Assembly: GCF_004791585.1 (NCBI RefSeq)
Contig: NZ_SRUU01000024.1
Span: forward strand, 1-64,000
Direction: 5' to 3'
DNA length: 64,000 bases
Origin: Mesorhizobium sp. M1C.F.Ca.ET.210.01.1.1
Lineage (GTDB): Bacteria > Pseudomonadota > Alphaproteobacteria > Rhizobiales > Rhizobiaceae
Under the pieces are notes generated by a model, which made no database searches, was not told where the DNA came from, and saw nothing but the letters and a program-made list of their open reading frames with translations. Positions 34,552-43,221 of this stretch are shown piece after piece. The stretch's first letter is position 1; each line of letters opens with the position of its first letter. The translations under genes and the position numbers were made by a program.

Positions 34552-34758
34552 TTAGGATCGCTGCGCCGGCCGCACGACGCGCGCGCGGTATTCGTCGCGG
34601 CTGATGTCGCCGGCGACATAAGCGGCCGTCGCCTCCTCGAGGAGGGGATCGTGGGTATAGCCCTGCCGGATATTGGCGGCGCGCGCCTGATCGGTCGCCT
34701 TTTTGCGCCTTGCGATGGCCTCCGGGGAACGATCCGGGCGAGCGGAATGAATGTTCAT
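34552..34758 (-). CDS. VbhA-like Fic antitoxin
   Basis: This 68-residue protein has the VbhA family layout: a first long helix, a turn with HDP, and a C-terminal helix pair (AYVAGDISRDEYRARV). The inhibitory motif of such antitoxins is (S/T)xxxE(G/N). Here the aligned segment is A28-N-I-R-Q32-G33, so both the serine and the glutamate are replaced. The ATG at 34758 has GGAG in front. It precedes fic on the same strand with a terminator between. Confidence 0.75.
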   Translation of the reverse strand: MNIHSARPDRSPEAIARRKKATDQARAANIRQGYTHDPLLEEATAAYVAGDISRDEYRARVVRPAQRS

Positions 34759-34845
34759 CGGCAAATTCTCCAGTTACGACGCACCCTAGCAGAAAAAGCG
34801 CTGAAAATCGACCGCTTCGAGCGGTTTTCGGCATCGAGAGGAGAA

Positions 34846-34870
34846 AGCGCCCGGCCTTTCGCCGGGCGCT
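34846..34870 (-). terminator. Hairpin after the DUF736 gene
   Basis: AGCGCCCGGC and GCCGGGCGCT form a perfect 10-bp stem with a five-base loop just after the DUF736 stop, followed on the minus strand by a pyrimidine-rich TTCTCCTCTC. A second hairpin, ACCGC/GCGGT with flanking T's, lies at 34811-34829. Confidence 0.65.
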
Positions 34871-34879
34871 TCGCCGCGA

Positions 34880-35215
34880 TCAATCGCGGGGTTCCCATTC
34901 GATGATCGACTGCAGCGTCGAGTCGTCCTGGCCCGGGAAGCGGCCGAGATTGGCGTTGTAGCCAAGGCGCTTGATCGAGAGCGTGTAGTAGGGCTTGCCC
35001 TCGGCGTTCTTCTTCTTCCAGATGCCGCCTACGTCGATGTCGTGGCCGCGCGGCGATTTGGCGTAGACGCGATGCGTCGGTGCCTTCTCATTATCCGAGC
35101 TGAAGGGCGTGACCTTGACGTCGAGGTCGCGGTCGATGGTGGAAATGAGGCCTGCGCCCGAGGCGGTATCCAGGTCGTCGCCGTTGAACTGGATGTAGTT
35201 GGTGATGTTCTTCAT
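34880..35215 (-). CDS. DUF736 family protein
   Basis: The 111-residue protein contains DRDLDVKVTPFSSD, the HRVYAKSPRGHDIDVGGIWKKK core and YYTLSIKRLGYNANLG, typical of DUF736 proteins on rhizobial and sphingomonad plasmids. Its function is unknown; it is often near conjugation and ArdC genes, as here. The ATG at 35215 has GAGGAG in front. A long GC-rich leader with several hairpins precedes it. Confidence 0.9.
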   Translation of the reverse strand: MKNITNYIQFNGDDLDTASGAGLISTIDRDLDVKVTPFSSDNEKAPTHRVYAKSPRGHDIDVGGIWKKKNAEGKPYYTLSIKRLGYNANLGRFPGQDDSTLQSIIEWEPRD

Positions 35216-35611
35216 TTCAGTCACTCCTCTTTGGTGGTTGCGATGATCGTTCCAAGGCACGCCGGAAAAGCGGTGCGCACCGCGGGCCGGAGCGAAGCGG
35301 AGGGGGCCGGAGGGCGGAGAAATTTGGGGCGCGAGGAAGCCGAAGGCGGGGAAATTCTTCTGCAATCCGGCTTTGCGAAAACCGCTTCGGCGTGCGAACG
35401 AGCGTCAAAAGCAACCGCTCTCGAGGGGTGATTGATGAACATCATTGGCAACATGAACCCGCTCGGTAACGGCCTTATCCGATGAGAAATGGCCTCATCT
35501 TATATAATTTCCGCGCTCCAGCAACGGGATAGTCCCGGTTTTCTCGCCAAATGGTGAAGCAAATTGCTTCACGACTCTTGCCATTCCACCGCGCCAATTT
35601 GACTACACCGA
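35216..35611 (-). other. GC-rich leader of the DUF736 gene
   Basis: No gene is seen. The minus-strand leader contains short hairpins such as GCGGTGCGCACCGC and complementary GCCGAAG/CTTCGGC segments and may be a structured 5' UTR. The promoter was not identified; the right part (35.45-35.6 kb) is more AT-rich. Confidence 0.4.
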
Positions 35612-36113
35612 CTAAGGCTTGGAGGACGACTTGCCGCGCCGGTAGAGACGCGGGCTTTCGATGTCCGCCGACCAGATGCCTAAACGTCGATCCCGCGTCC
35701 CGTTCTCGGCCCCAGCGTATTCGTCCAGGCTGATAGAATGGGAACGGGGCAGGTATCGAAGCATCGCCTCGGCAAGGCCGGCGTTGGCCATGGCGATATC
35801 GCTATCGATGAAGCACTGTCCGACCAATCGCCGATACTGGTCCCTGTCGATGATCTCGCTTGCCCTCGATCATCTTCCGCAGGTAGCCGCGAGCGGCGAG
35901 ACCACACGGCCAGACCTTTCCGTTCTGGATTCCGGTCTGCTTCAACTCGCATGCATCGATCGCAGCAATTCGGATGCGTTGCCGCCTCACGCTGACCGTG
36001 TCGCTGTCGATCACACGCGCCGTTCCAGGCCAGGTGGCGGGCTCGGCCACGGCGCGCCCCGCCGCGGTCAACAAAATCGCGGCGGCGACGGGCAATCTTC
36101 CTCGAAATCTCAA
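35612..36113 (-). pseudogene. Frameshifted SNase-like secreted nuclease
   Basis: The 5' part encodes a signal peptide and an SNase-type core (ARVIDSDTVSVRRQRIRIAA, residues 32-51, then CGLAARGYLRKMIEGK). Near 35.85 kb the frame is lost, and the rest continues in another frame as EIIDRDQYRRLVGQCFIDSD and an AMLRYLPRS segment. One base seems to be missing after the MIEGKR codons. Its ATG overlaps the stop of the second repC (ATGA), so it was once coupled to it. An intact relative is at 41.5 kb. A sequencing error would give the same picture. Confidence 0.75.
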
Positions 36114-37390
36114 TTCAGCATCTCACAGGATTGGCGGGCGGCAAGCCCGAATACTGACCGGGCGAGGTGGAGCTCGCCGGCGGCCGCGCGGTCTGTCATG
36201 GCCCGCAAATAGCCGCCCGGCGACGAAACCTCCTGCCGGTCGAATTTCTGTAGCGTAACGGCAACCGCGACGGCGGCCTGCTGCTCGCCCATCTGCTCGA
36301 CGGCGCGGCGGCGCGCATCGTCGGAAATACCGGCAAGCCGGCACATTTGCGGCACGAGCCGCGCCAGATCACCCCAGGTTCGGGGCAGGGCAAAGCCGTA
36401 GGTCGTTAGCGCTGGCACTGCCCGCACCACGTCATGCAAGGCAACAATCGCCTGCGGCGGCCGCTGCTGTTGATTGACTTGGCGCGAACCTCGCCCCAGG
36501 CTTGTTTCAAGAGCCCATCCGCGGGCGGAGCCCGCCGCTAGCAAACCGAGTTGTTCGGCGTCAGCCGAACGCCGATTCCCATTACTAGTTTCAAGTGGAT
36601 CAGGGCTTGTAGTCTGTTTGTGCATGCCGTTTTCGGCATCCGTGCGTGTCGACTCTTGTGTCTTTGGCGCAGCTTCCGCGCGGCGTGGGAGCTGCAGGAC
36701 TCGCTCGACGAGCCATTCAAAAAGGCCGGTCGCGCGCTGCAAGAGCGCACTCGGTGCTTTTGCGGCGACGCCGACCAGGGCGACGACCTTTTCATGCCGC
36801 GCCTCGAGCCGCGCTTTAACGCGCTCGGATAGGCCCGATACGGTCGAAAAGGCGTAGCGGAGATTGCGCAGCGCGCCACGATAGCGGCGCAGCGCGGAAT
36901 TCGCGGCAGCCCGCTCGGCTCTCGCTTGCCTGACGAGCTCGTCAAGCTCGCGGTATCGGACGATGAGGATCCGCATGTCGATGCCACAGCCATCGACTAC
37001 CGAACCGTCTGCACTACGAACCGGGTAGCGCTTGTAGTTGCCGCTGTCCTGCATCGTGATCAGGCCGGCGTCGAAGAGGCTGGACAGCAAACGGCTGACC
37101 CGGCCGGTTGAACGATTGATCTCGAACGCAAGCTGCTGATTCGATTTGAAGATGATCGGCCGGCCCGCCTTGTCGAAGGTATCGGCTGATGCGGTGTTGA
37201 TCAGCGTCACCAGAAGATGGGCTTCTGTCGCATTGATCAGGCCTGTGCACGGCAGGTTTTGCGCAAGCACGGCGAGCTGTCCGCGCGTCACGGTCCCGAC
37301 TTCGGCGGACTGTGCCAGTCGCCGGAACTCGGCACGCTGCGGCGTCACTCTGCGGCCGATCGGCCGCAATTGCGGGTAGGGGTCCCCCAT
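36110..37390 (-). CDS. repC: Second RepC-type replication initiator
   Basis: This 426-residue protein is a RepC relative distinct from the repABC one. It has the N-terminal RRVTPQRAEFRRLAQSAEVG, the winged-helix IIFKSNQQLAFEINRSTGRVSRLLSSLFDAGLI, a variable middle, and the C-terminal SPGGYLRAMTDRAAAGELHL. No repA or repB accompanies it, but a ctRNA-like gene lies opposite its leader. This fits repC-only replicons and suggests plasmid fusion. The ATG at 37390 has GGAG seven bases away. Confidence 0.85.
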   Translation of the reverse strand: MGDPYPQLRPIGRRVTPQRAEFRRLAQSAEVGTVTRGQLAVLAQNLPCTGLINATEAHLLVTLINTASADTFDKAGRPIIFKSNQQLAFEINRSTGRVSRLLSSLFDAGLITMQDSGNYKRYPVRSADGSVVDGCGIDMRILIVRYRELDELVRQARAERAAANSALRRYRGALRNLRYAFSTVSGLSERVKARLEARHEKVVALVGVAAKAPSALLQRATGLFEWLVERVLQLPRRAEAAPKTQESTRTDAENGMHKQTTSPDPLETSNGNRRSADAEQLGLLAAGSARGWALETSLGRGSRQVNQQQRPPQAIVALHDVVRAVPALTTYGFALPRTWGDLARLVPQMCRLAGISDDARRRAVEQMGEQQAAVAVAVTLQKFDRQEVSSPGGYLRAMTDRAAAGELHLARSVFGLAARQSCEMLN

Positions 37391-37453
37391 TCCTCGTCTC
37401 CTTTCGCTAGGGACCAGGCAAAGCTTCCCCGTTCACCGAACCGGTGTTTTGTG

Positions 37454-37550
37454 TTGACAAGGAAGGGAGGGTTTGAGAGAACGATTTTGGCTAGTTTATC
37501 AACTCATATCCCCCGCTTCCGGACTTCGTTCGGGAGCGGTTTTTCTTTTT
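37454..37550 (+). ncRNA. Antisense RNA upstream of the second repC
   Basis: Opposite the repC leader, TTGACA at 37454-37459 could be a -35 box (the -10 is weak). A strong intrinsic terminator follows: CCGCTTCCG (37513-37521), CGGGAGCGG (37531-37539) and an 11-base T-rich run. The arrangement copies the ctRNA between repB and repC at 29.5 kb, with 64 bases between TTGACA and the left terminator stem versus about 50 there. Boundaries include the promoter. Confidence 0.7.
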
Positions 37551-38421
37551 CTGGCCGGGTCGGTCTTCTCCGTTGTGACGCGTTAAGATGCAGGAGCCGG
37601 GAATCACACCGGTTCCCGAACGATTTGCGCGAACGATAACCTGAATTACCTTTTTGGCGCAATAATTGTGCTACACGCGCAACTGCACCCACGGGAGTCG
37701 AGGCCGTAAACAGGGCCAACTGCAGAGATTTCCCTGTATTTTATGTTCTTGCCACTTCTTTGCCCGCGATTCTAATGATGCCATCTTGGATATATGAAAT
37801 AGCGTAAAACCGGCATGGCGTAGCTAAGCCGGTGCGAATCGAGGGCGGGAAGGGGAGTTTGAGGGGAGGGGGAGGGGGCGTGGCCTCCCCTCAACAAGGA
37901 AAAGGGCCGGGACGACCTGGCCTTGGCCTGAATGGCGGCTTGTTTCCAGCGGGTCACTCACCGTCGAAGTAGGCCGCTCGCTTCCTCCGCGTACAATTGC
38001 GCGAACAGCGGGAACTTCCTTGCGAGCCGCCTAAGATTCCGTCTGCGGACTGAGGCCTTCGCCTCGTTATTCCGGCGCCGGACAGGGTTCGACGAGAGGA
38101 AGTCGAAGCAGATTGCATTGCCCCGGCCCGGCTTCCACAACCCCATGATCTCGAGTGGGCACTCTGACCCCATTGGAACAACGCGCTCGACAAGAACCTC
38201 CGGCCCGGAACAGCTCTTGACCCCCACTTCACAGCACGAATTCGACAAAACAGCACGAATTTGAAAGCCGCCAGATTGGCGTGGGGCGCATGGTACGAAC
38301 GCTTCCCGAATTGCAAGTATAGGGAGCGGGCCGTCGCCTCTGAACTTGGAAATAGGAGACGGCGGCTCCATGCAAAAAAGGGGAACCGGCCGCGCTTGAG
38401 GGACGCGGCCGGTGCGGTCGA
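37551..38421. other. No convincing gene
   Basis: A leftward open frame of 155 codons (37958-38425) overlaps the ParB-like stop by a few bases and has no family match; other frames are similarly open. A run of G's near 37.85 kb is notable. I see no convincing gene. Confidence 0.4.
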
Positions 38422-40353
38422 TCACTCGGCCGCTTGGGGAAGGGTGTCGTCGGCGTCCAGTTCTTCCTCGTCCAGCTCGTCGCCTTCGATCGCATCGTCA
38501 AAGACGGGATCGTAGTACGGTGCACTCGCCTTCTCCCTATCGGCTTCGCTTGCGAATGCCGAAAGGGAAGCAGGAAGCCAGAGCCCGTCTAGTTCGGCGG
38601 TTGCCCGCTCAACAAGATCGCCCTTCTTCATGCCGGAAAGGTTGGTGGCTCGGTCCTTGCCCTTCACGCGCTCGACGGCGGCGAGGATCACCGATTTCTT
38701 GGTGCGGCGGAGGAAATCAAGGTCCGAAAGCGTCACCCACTGCTCAGGGCGGCTCTCCAACGCCTCGGCCAGTGCGTCGGCCTGAACGCGCACCGCCGCG
38801 CCGCCAAATGGGTTGAAGGCTTTGAGCGAAATGGCGGTGAACACGGCCAGATGTTCAAGCAAGGCCGTCTCGTCCATAGCGAGGAAATAGCCCCACCAAT
38901 CACCTGGGTTCTTTGGCGCGGCTTCACGCTTTGCCGCAAGCGCTGCCTCGCTGGCGACGAGCGGGCGCATTTCCTTGTTGGCGATCCGCTGTTCAGGATG
39001 TCCACGATCAAGCGAAATCTGGCATGCGCTGTGCCCGCCATAGCGGCTGAATGCCTCTGCTGCCAACGCTTGGACCGTTGCGACAAGGGCGATCTTCGGG
39101 TTTGCCGCAAGATCGGCAGCAACGCAGGCCGTGCGGACCGCTGCAAGCTCCTCCTGCATCGAAGCCCCGGGAAGCTCGATCCCTTCGGCGTCGACCTTGG
39201 GTCCGGTTTTTGCTTCGCTACGGGTGTTGCCATTTTTGACGGTCAGGCCACGATGGATGGTCAGGTTGCCGTTGTGGTCGAAGCACGCCACTGCAACAGC
39301 CTTAGCCATTTCCTCCGGATCATACACTTCCGGCGTCATGGCATCGATGCGGTCGGAAAGCTCCTGCCACTCGGCGGCAAGCTCCTCGTTGTCCGGATCG
39401 GCTTCGACCTCCACGCCGAGTGCCTCCAATTGCTCCGTCATTGCATCCCGCTGCTGTTCTTCCTCGGGCGTCAGTTCTCGGCGCGTCGGGTAGACACGGC
39501 CCCGGTACTTTTCCGAAACGGAATAGTACCCCTCCGGCGAAAACAGCACCTCTTGCCAGCCTTCGGCCCTCACCGGCTCAAGAACCTCCTCGATCTTCTC
39601 GGCAAAGAGCCGGTCCAATAGCGCTGCATCGGTCAAATAGGCCTCGTCGCCGCGCTCTGCGAATAGATCGCGGATGATGCCGCCGCCCGCTGCCTCGTAG
39701 GCTTCGAGCGTCACGAACCGGACTCGCTTATCCGACAGGGGAATGTTGCCCTCCGTGAGAGCCTTCTTGATCTGCCAGCTTGCCGCTTTCGGCATGGCCT
39801 TGAAAACGGTGCGCTGCCGCTCCTGATCGTCGGTGAGTGTGTAGGCGGCGACCTCATTAAGGCCGATTTCATCCTTGCGGAACACCTTCATGATTTCCGG
39901 CGCGACCGCTGCCAGCTTCAAGCGCTTTTTGACGACCGTGGGCGACACGCCGAACGCGTCGGCGGTTTCCTCTATCGTCTTTCCGGAGTCGATCTGCTCC
40001 TTGAAGGCGTCGAACTGATCGGCGGGGTGCATCGGTGCGCGAATGATGTTCTCGGCCAGTGACAGCCCCTTGGCGTCGGACTTCGCCAGACTGCATTTGA
40101 CCGGATAATCCTTGGCGAAGACCTTTTCCTTCGCCAGCCGCTTCAAGGCGCGCAGGCGACGGCCGCCAGCGACAACGGCGAAATGCCCTTGCTTCTCGGT
40201 CGGCTCGACGCTGAGGTTCTGGATGAGACCATGAACCGGGATTGAGGCCAGAAGGTCATCGATGGCCTCGGCATTGGTCTTGCGGACGTTCTTTTCGGAG
40301 ATCGTCAGCTTATTCAAAGGCACCATGAAGATTTCGGTTTCAGCGATAGTCAT
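38422..40353 (-). CDS. Large ParB-domain plasmid protein
   Basis: The 643-residue protein has an N-terminal ParB/Spo0J nuclease-like domain (FMVPLNKLTISEKNVRKT, VVAGGRRLRALKRLAKE, LSLAENIIRAPMHPADQFDA), a helix-turn-helix (KTIEETADAFGVSPTVVKKR) near residue 125, a long central part, and an acidic tail. Such large ParB-like proteins are common on alphaproteobacterial plasmids and are separate from RepB; their exact job is unknown. The ATG at 40353 has GGAGAACCCTC in front and closes a long structured leader. Confidence 0.85.
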   Translation of the reverse strand: MTIAETEIFMVPLNKLTISEKNVRKTNAEAIDDLLASIPVHGLIQNLSVEPTEKQGHFAVVAGGRRLRALKRLAKEKVFAKDYPVKCSLAKSDAKGLSLAENIIRAPMHPADQFDAFKEQIDSGKTIEETADAFGVSPTVVKKRLKLAAVAPEIMKVFRKDEIGLNEVAAYTLTDDQERQRTVFKAMPKAASWQIKKALTEGNIPLSDKRVRFVTLEAYEAAGGGIIRDLFAERGDEAYLTDAALLDRLFAEKIEEVLEPVRAEGWQEVLFSPEGYYSVSEKYRGRVYPTRRELTPEEEQQRDAMTEQLEALGVEVEADPDNEELAAEWQELSDRIDAMTPEVYDPEEMAKAVAVACFDHNGNLTIHRGLTVKNGNTRSEAKTGPKVDAEGIELPGASMQEELAAVRTACVAADLAANPKIALVATVQALAAEAFSRYGGHSACQISLDRGHPEQRIANKEMRPLVASEAALAAKREAAPKNPGDWWGYFLAMDETALLEHLAVFTAISLKAFNPFGGAAVRVQADALAEALESRPEQWVTLSDLDFLRRTKKSVILAAVERVKGKDRATNLSGMKKGDLVERATAELDGLWLPASLSAFASEADREKASAPYYDPVFDDAIEGDELDEEELDADDTLPQAAE

Positions 40354-40365
40354 GAGGGTTCTCCA

Positions 40366-40640
40366 TTCCCTTTTCCCGCGAAGCGGTCTTGCTCTTGCCC
40401 GATGGGGCAGGAGCCCCGCTCCTGCTCCCGAGACCTCGGCGGCGAGAGCGGGGGAGAGGGGGGCAAGGAGACAAATCGGAGGGGGATCACCCGCCCGAAG
40501 GGGCGACGCTGATCCGCGGATGCGGATCCGCGTCGATCCTGCACGGAGCACAGGCCGAAGGCCAAAGCGGAGGAAGGACGGGGAGACCGATTTTCTCCTT
40601 GCTGGGGAGAGGGGGCAGCGCTCCCTTTCCCCTCGAAACA
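40366..40640 (-). ncRNA. Structured 5' leader (copy A) of the ParB-like gene
   Basis: About 270 bases upstream of the ParB-like gene are homologous to 62590-62840 (copy B). A long-range stem pairs GCAAGGAGAAAATCGG with CCGATTTGTCTCCTTGC. Inside it are a GGCC/GGCC hairpin with a UUCG loop and a hairpin with ATCCGC/GCGGAT and GACGC/GCGTC arms. Downstream are GCAGGAGC/GCTCCTGC and CCGC-UUCG-CGG. Copy B keeps the same pairs with different bases, which supports an RNA structure. No riboswitch class is recognised. Confidence 0.65.
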
Positions 40641-40957
40641 AACAATGAGCGTACAAAGCGAAGGACAGCGCAACGGCCGGAGCCAGTTCGCGCACCGCTT
40701 GACCGGGCTAAAAGGGCAGCCGCAGGAGGTTAAGCATCGTGCTGCCGGAAGCGAGGAAACCGGACCGATCGGCTACCTGGCAAGCGGTTCGGTGTAGTAT
40801 TTGGAGTTGGCTGTCTGACCCGCTGTGGCCCGTTCGCCCGCGCCGCTCCGAGTATGGAGCGCTCCGCGTCGCGCGCGAACTCTACCGAAAATCGCCCTCT
40901 GATGTTGTCCACCTTGGGGAAATTGAATGACCCTGACAGACTGGCATGCAGTACCGC
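40641..40957. other. No gene recognised
   Basis: Short frames only. The promoter of the ParB-like leader should be at the left end of this stretch. Confidence 0.4.
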
Positions 40958-41494
40958 CTATCGGATTGCGGTCAGAGACCTCGGCGGCTCACGCAGCAAA
41001 ACGTCTATACCAATCGCCTGGATTGCCTGACCGACAGCATGCTCGATTTGCCAAACGACCGCCTGGACCACTTCCATCGAAGGTGGTCTCCGGCGCCGCG
41101 CCCCTGGATCATCAAGCTGGTAGTCGTATCGGATGCGTGTGTAGTCGTTTGCGAGAGTACGGGAGCGGATGAATCTTTCGACTGCCTTCGGCACCGGCAA
41201 TCCGAGGCCTTGGCTCTCGTCGAGCATTGCAGCAAAGTTGTGCTGGTAGGCACGAATACGCGCTGGTGACGTTCCGCGGAGCAGGAGAAAGCTCCGGAGA
41301 AAGTTTTCCAGTGCTTGGAAGTAGAGAAGCCGCCGAGGGTGATCCGACATTCGAGGTCTGATCCGGACGACCACGGCCTCTAAGGCGTCGGCGTTGGCCC
41401 GGTAGGTTTGTGCGAATAAGAATGCGCCAAAGGGCGTCATACTGACGCCCGGGATGGCTTTCGCCTTAGCAGAGGCTTTCACAAGGAATCCCAT
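40958..41494 (-). CDS. Hypothetical protein downstream of the nuclease gene
   Basis: From the ATG at 41494 the product is 178 residues: mostly helical, with many Arg (RRLLYFQALENFLRSFLLLRG) and no motif I recognise. Codons upstream of this ATG in the same frame overlap the nuclease gene and look like a shadow. The two genes overlap by 29 bases and are on one strand. Confidence 0.55.
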   Translation of the reverse strand: MGFLVKASAKAKAIPGVSMTPFGAFLFAQTYRANADALEAVVVRIRPRMSDHPRRLLYFQALENFLRSFLLLRGTSPARIRAYQHNFAAMLDESQGLGLPVPKAVERFIRSRTLANDYTRIRYDYQLDDPGARRRRPPSMEVVQAVVWQIEHAVGQAIQAIGIDVLLREPPRSLTAIR

Positions 41495-42215
41495 CTTTGT
41501 CGCGGTCGAGTTTTCTGCCCCATGTGCAATTCTGCAAATACCATTGGGCCTCATCGCACGAGCTGATTTGCGAACAGTACCGCCGCGGCTCGCACAAATA
41601 GCTGCCGCTCTGCGCGACCAGCTTGCGGCTGACGACGCCGAGCGGCTGGCTCGACGGTGCCGCGCCGTCGGCATGCGATGCGCGCCAGTCCCACGGTGCC
41701 TGGAAGTTGCCGACCCACAGGCCGTCCTTCGCCGCTTCTGCTTCCGCCTGCTGTGCAGCGTAGGCGCCATGGCTGTAGCGGGGCCAATCGAGCGCCTGGC
41801 CGTGCTCGACCATCCACGCCGCCACGCTGGCGCCGTCGGCGCGCCGGCAGTCGCCGACAAAGCGGTGATAGCGATCCCAGGTCACGAACGTGCACTGCAC
41901 CGGCATCGACGCGGCCAGGAAGGTATCCAACGCTTCGGCCGATCGCCGGCCGCAGGGATATTCGAAGCCCTTGGCGTCGTCGCAATATTGCTTGCTCTCC
42001 GGGGCGTCGATGCCGTTGAAGCGAATCCGCCGCCCATGGACTTCGATCGTGTCGCCGTCGATGACGGATGCGACGCCGGAGATCGGCTCCGGGAGCTTCG
42101 GCCCGATCAAGTTCTGCAGATTGATCTCGGGCAGGCTGTCGCTGTGCTTCATGGCCGTTTGGGCGGCCAGCGCGCCAACCGCGGCGACGGTCACGAAAAT
42201 CAGACGCCGTGGCAC
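41466..42215 (-). CDS. SNase-like thermonuclease with excalibur-type C-terminus
   Basis: The 249-residue protein has a basic start and a membrane/signal segment (LIFVTVAAVGALAA), then an SNase core (ASVIDGDTIEVHGRRIRFNG, DAPES, CGRRSAEAL, DRYHRFVGDC) and a C-terminal DRDKDGIPCESLC typical of excalibur calcium-binding ends. It likely acts in the periplasm or outside. The start is uncertain: a GTG at 42215 is the best placed, but the frame is open to 42425. The frameshifted copy at 35.6-36.1 kb lacks the C-terminal domain. Confidence 0.75.
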   Translation of the reverse strand: MPRRLIFVTVAAVGALAAQTAMKHSDSLPEINLQNLIGPKLPEPISGVASVIDGDTIEVHGRRIRFNGIDAPESKQYCDDAKGFEYPCGRRSAEALDTFLAASMPVQCTFVTWDRYHRFVGDCRRADGASVAAWMVEHGQALDWPRYSHGAYAAQQAEAEAAKDGLWVGNFQAPWDWRASHADGAAPSSQPLGVVSRKLVAQSGSYLCEPRRYCSQISSCDEAQWYLQNCTWGRKLDRDKDGIPCESLC

Positions 42216-42431
42216 GCTTGCCCACAGCAGGGCGCGCGAGCGCTTGGCGCCGGTGCGCTTGCGCCATTGATCAGATCGATTGTCGTGCCGAGACCTGTCC
42301 AAGCCAATTCCCCCGCTCGGGAGGATGCTCGCAAATACGACTGAAGTCCAGCGGCGCCTCTTGGGGAACTCTATTACGCTGCAATGCAAATGCACTCGAA
42401 GAACTAAGACCAGCCGCCAGGACATCTCGCA

Positions 42432-42713
42432 TTATGGTTCGAGAAGTGCGCCACCGTATTGCCCCCACAGATGTTCGCAGTCCCATATCCTCAAGCTTGG
42501 TGTTCCTGGTTCCCCATATAAGACCATTGCACCGCGAACGTCGTATCCAAGCACCGATGCATTGGCGACGAACTGGATGGCGCGCCCTAAGCTAATGGCG
42601 CCGATCCGGGCTTCAATTTTGCTGGTGAGATCGATAACTCCGAAGATTTCCGCGTCTGCGGCTCTGCCGGCCAAAACAGCCGACGAGATCGCATCGTCCA
42701 GAGCAAGCAGCAT
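42432..42713 (-). CDS. Hypothetical protein
   Basis: The 93-residue protein begins MLLALDDAISSAVLAGRAAD, is mainly helical with two strands at the end and has no recognised family. GGGGGA stands at ribosome-site distance and a perfect 7-bp inverted repeat lies 15 bases upstream, which supports a real, regulated gene. Confidence 0.5.
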   Translation of the reverse strand: MLLALDDAISSAVLAGRAADAEIFGVIDLTSKIEARIGAISLGRAIQFVANASVLGYDVRGAMVLYGEPGTPSLRIWDCEHLWGQYGGALLEP

Positions 42714-42727
42714 CGCGAGAGTCCCCC

Positions 42728-42746
42728 GTTAGCAGCGCCTGCTAAC
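42728..42746. promoter_or_regulatory. Inverted repeat upstream of the 42.4 kb gene
   Basis: GTTAGCA (42728-42734) and TGCTAAC (42740-42746) flank five bases just upstream of the ATG at 42713. Possible operator or small leader hairpin. Confidence 0.45.
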
Positions 42747-42907
42747 TTCGATGCTTGAAATTGGTTCCGCTGCTCCCCGAAAGAATCTGGGATCAACTGT
42801 CCAGCTCAAGTGGCTCATGGTCCGGCCGTTCATGCCAAATCACTTGCCGGAGATCACGCCGGTCGATCGGCTGACCGCATTTCCTGCAACTGTAGAAGTG
42901 ATCCTGC

Positions 42908-43093
42908 TCACCCGCGCAATTTCCTGGCTTCGCGTTCCAAGGTCTTGCGGTCGTTGCCGTGCTGGCCGATTAACTCCCGAACTTGCTCGGGCATGATACG
43001 GTGCTGCTTGGCGAAGTAGCGAACCTCATAATCCTCATCTGCTGACACACGGTCACGGTCCCGGAAATCGCGTTTCGTCCTCTCGTCTGCCAT
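42908..43093 (-). CDS. DUF3606 family protein
   Basis: The 61-residue protein (start MADERTKRDFRDRDRV) matches DUF3606: a charged N-terminus, then YEVRYFAKQHRIMPEQVREL and a C-terminal helix. The ATG at 43093 is eight bases after AGGAGG; an ATG six bases upstream is too close. Its C-terminal half resembles two small proteins at 44.6 and 55.6 kb. Function unknown. Divergent from the ligase gene. Confidence 0.8.
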   Translation of the reverse strand: MADERTKRDFRDRDRVSADEDYEVRYFAKQHRIMPEQVRELIGQHGNDRKTLEREARKLRG

Positions 43094-43221
43094 GGCCATT
43101 TCCTCCTGATTGAGAAACAACCGCAGCAGGGCGGGAACGTTCCTGATTCTTTAGTAGACGCTAACGGAACGCTTACGGCCGTGCGATATTGAATCAAATT
43201 CGGGTATCGCGTGGGGTTCCA

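Noticed and set aside
37958..38425. 155-codon leftward frame before the ParB-like stop
   Set aside because: No family match, and the opposite strand is equally open.
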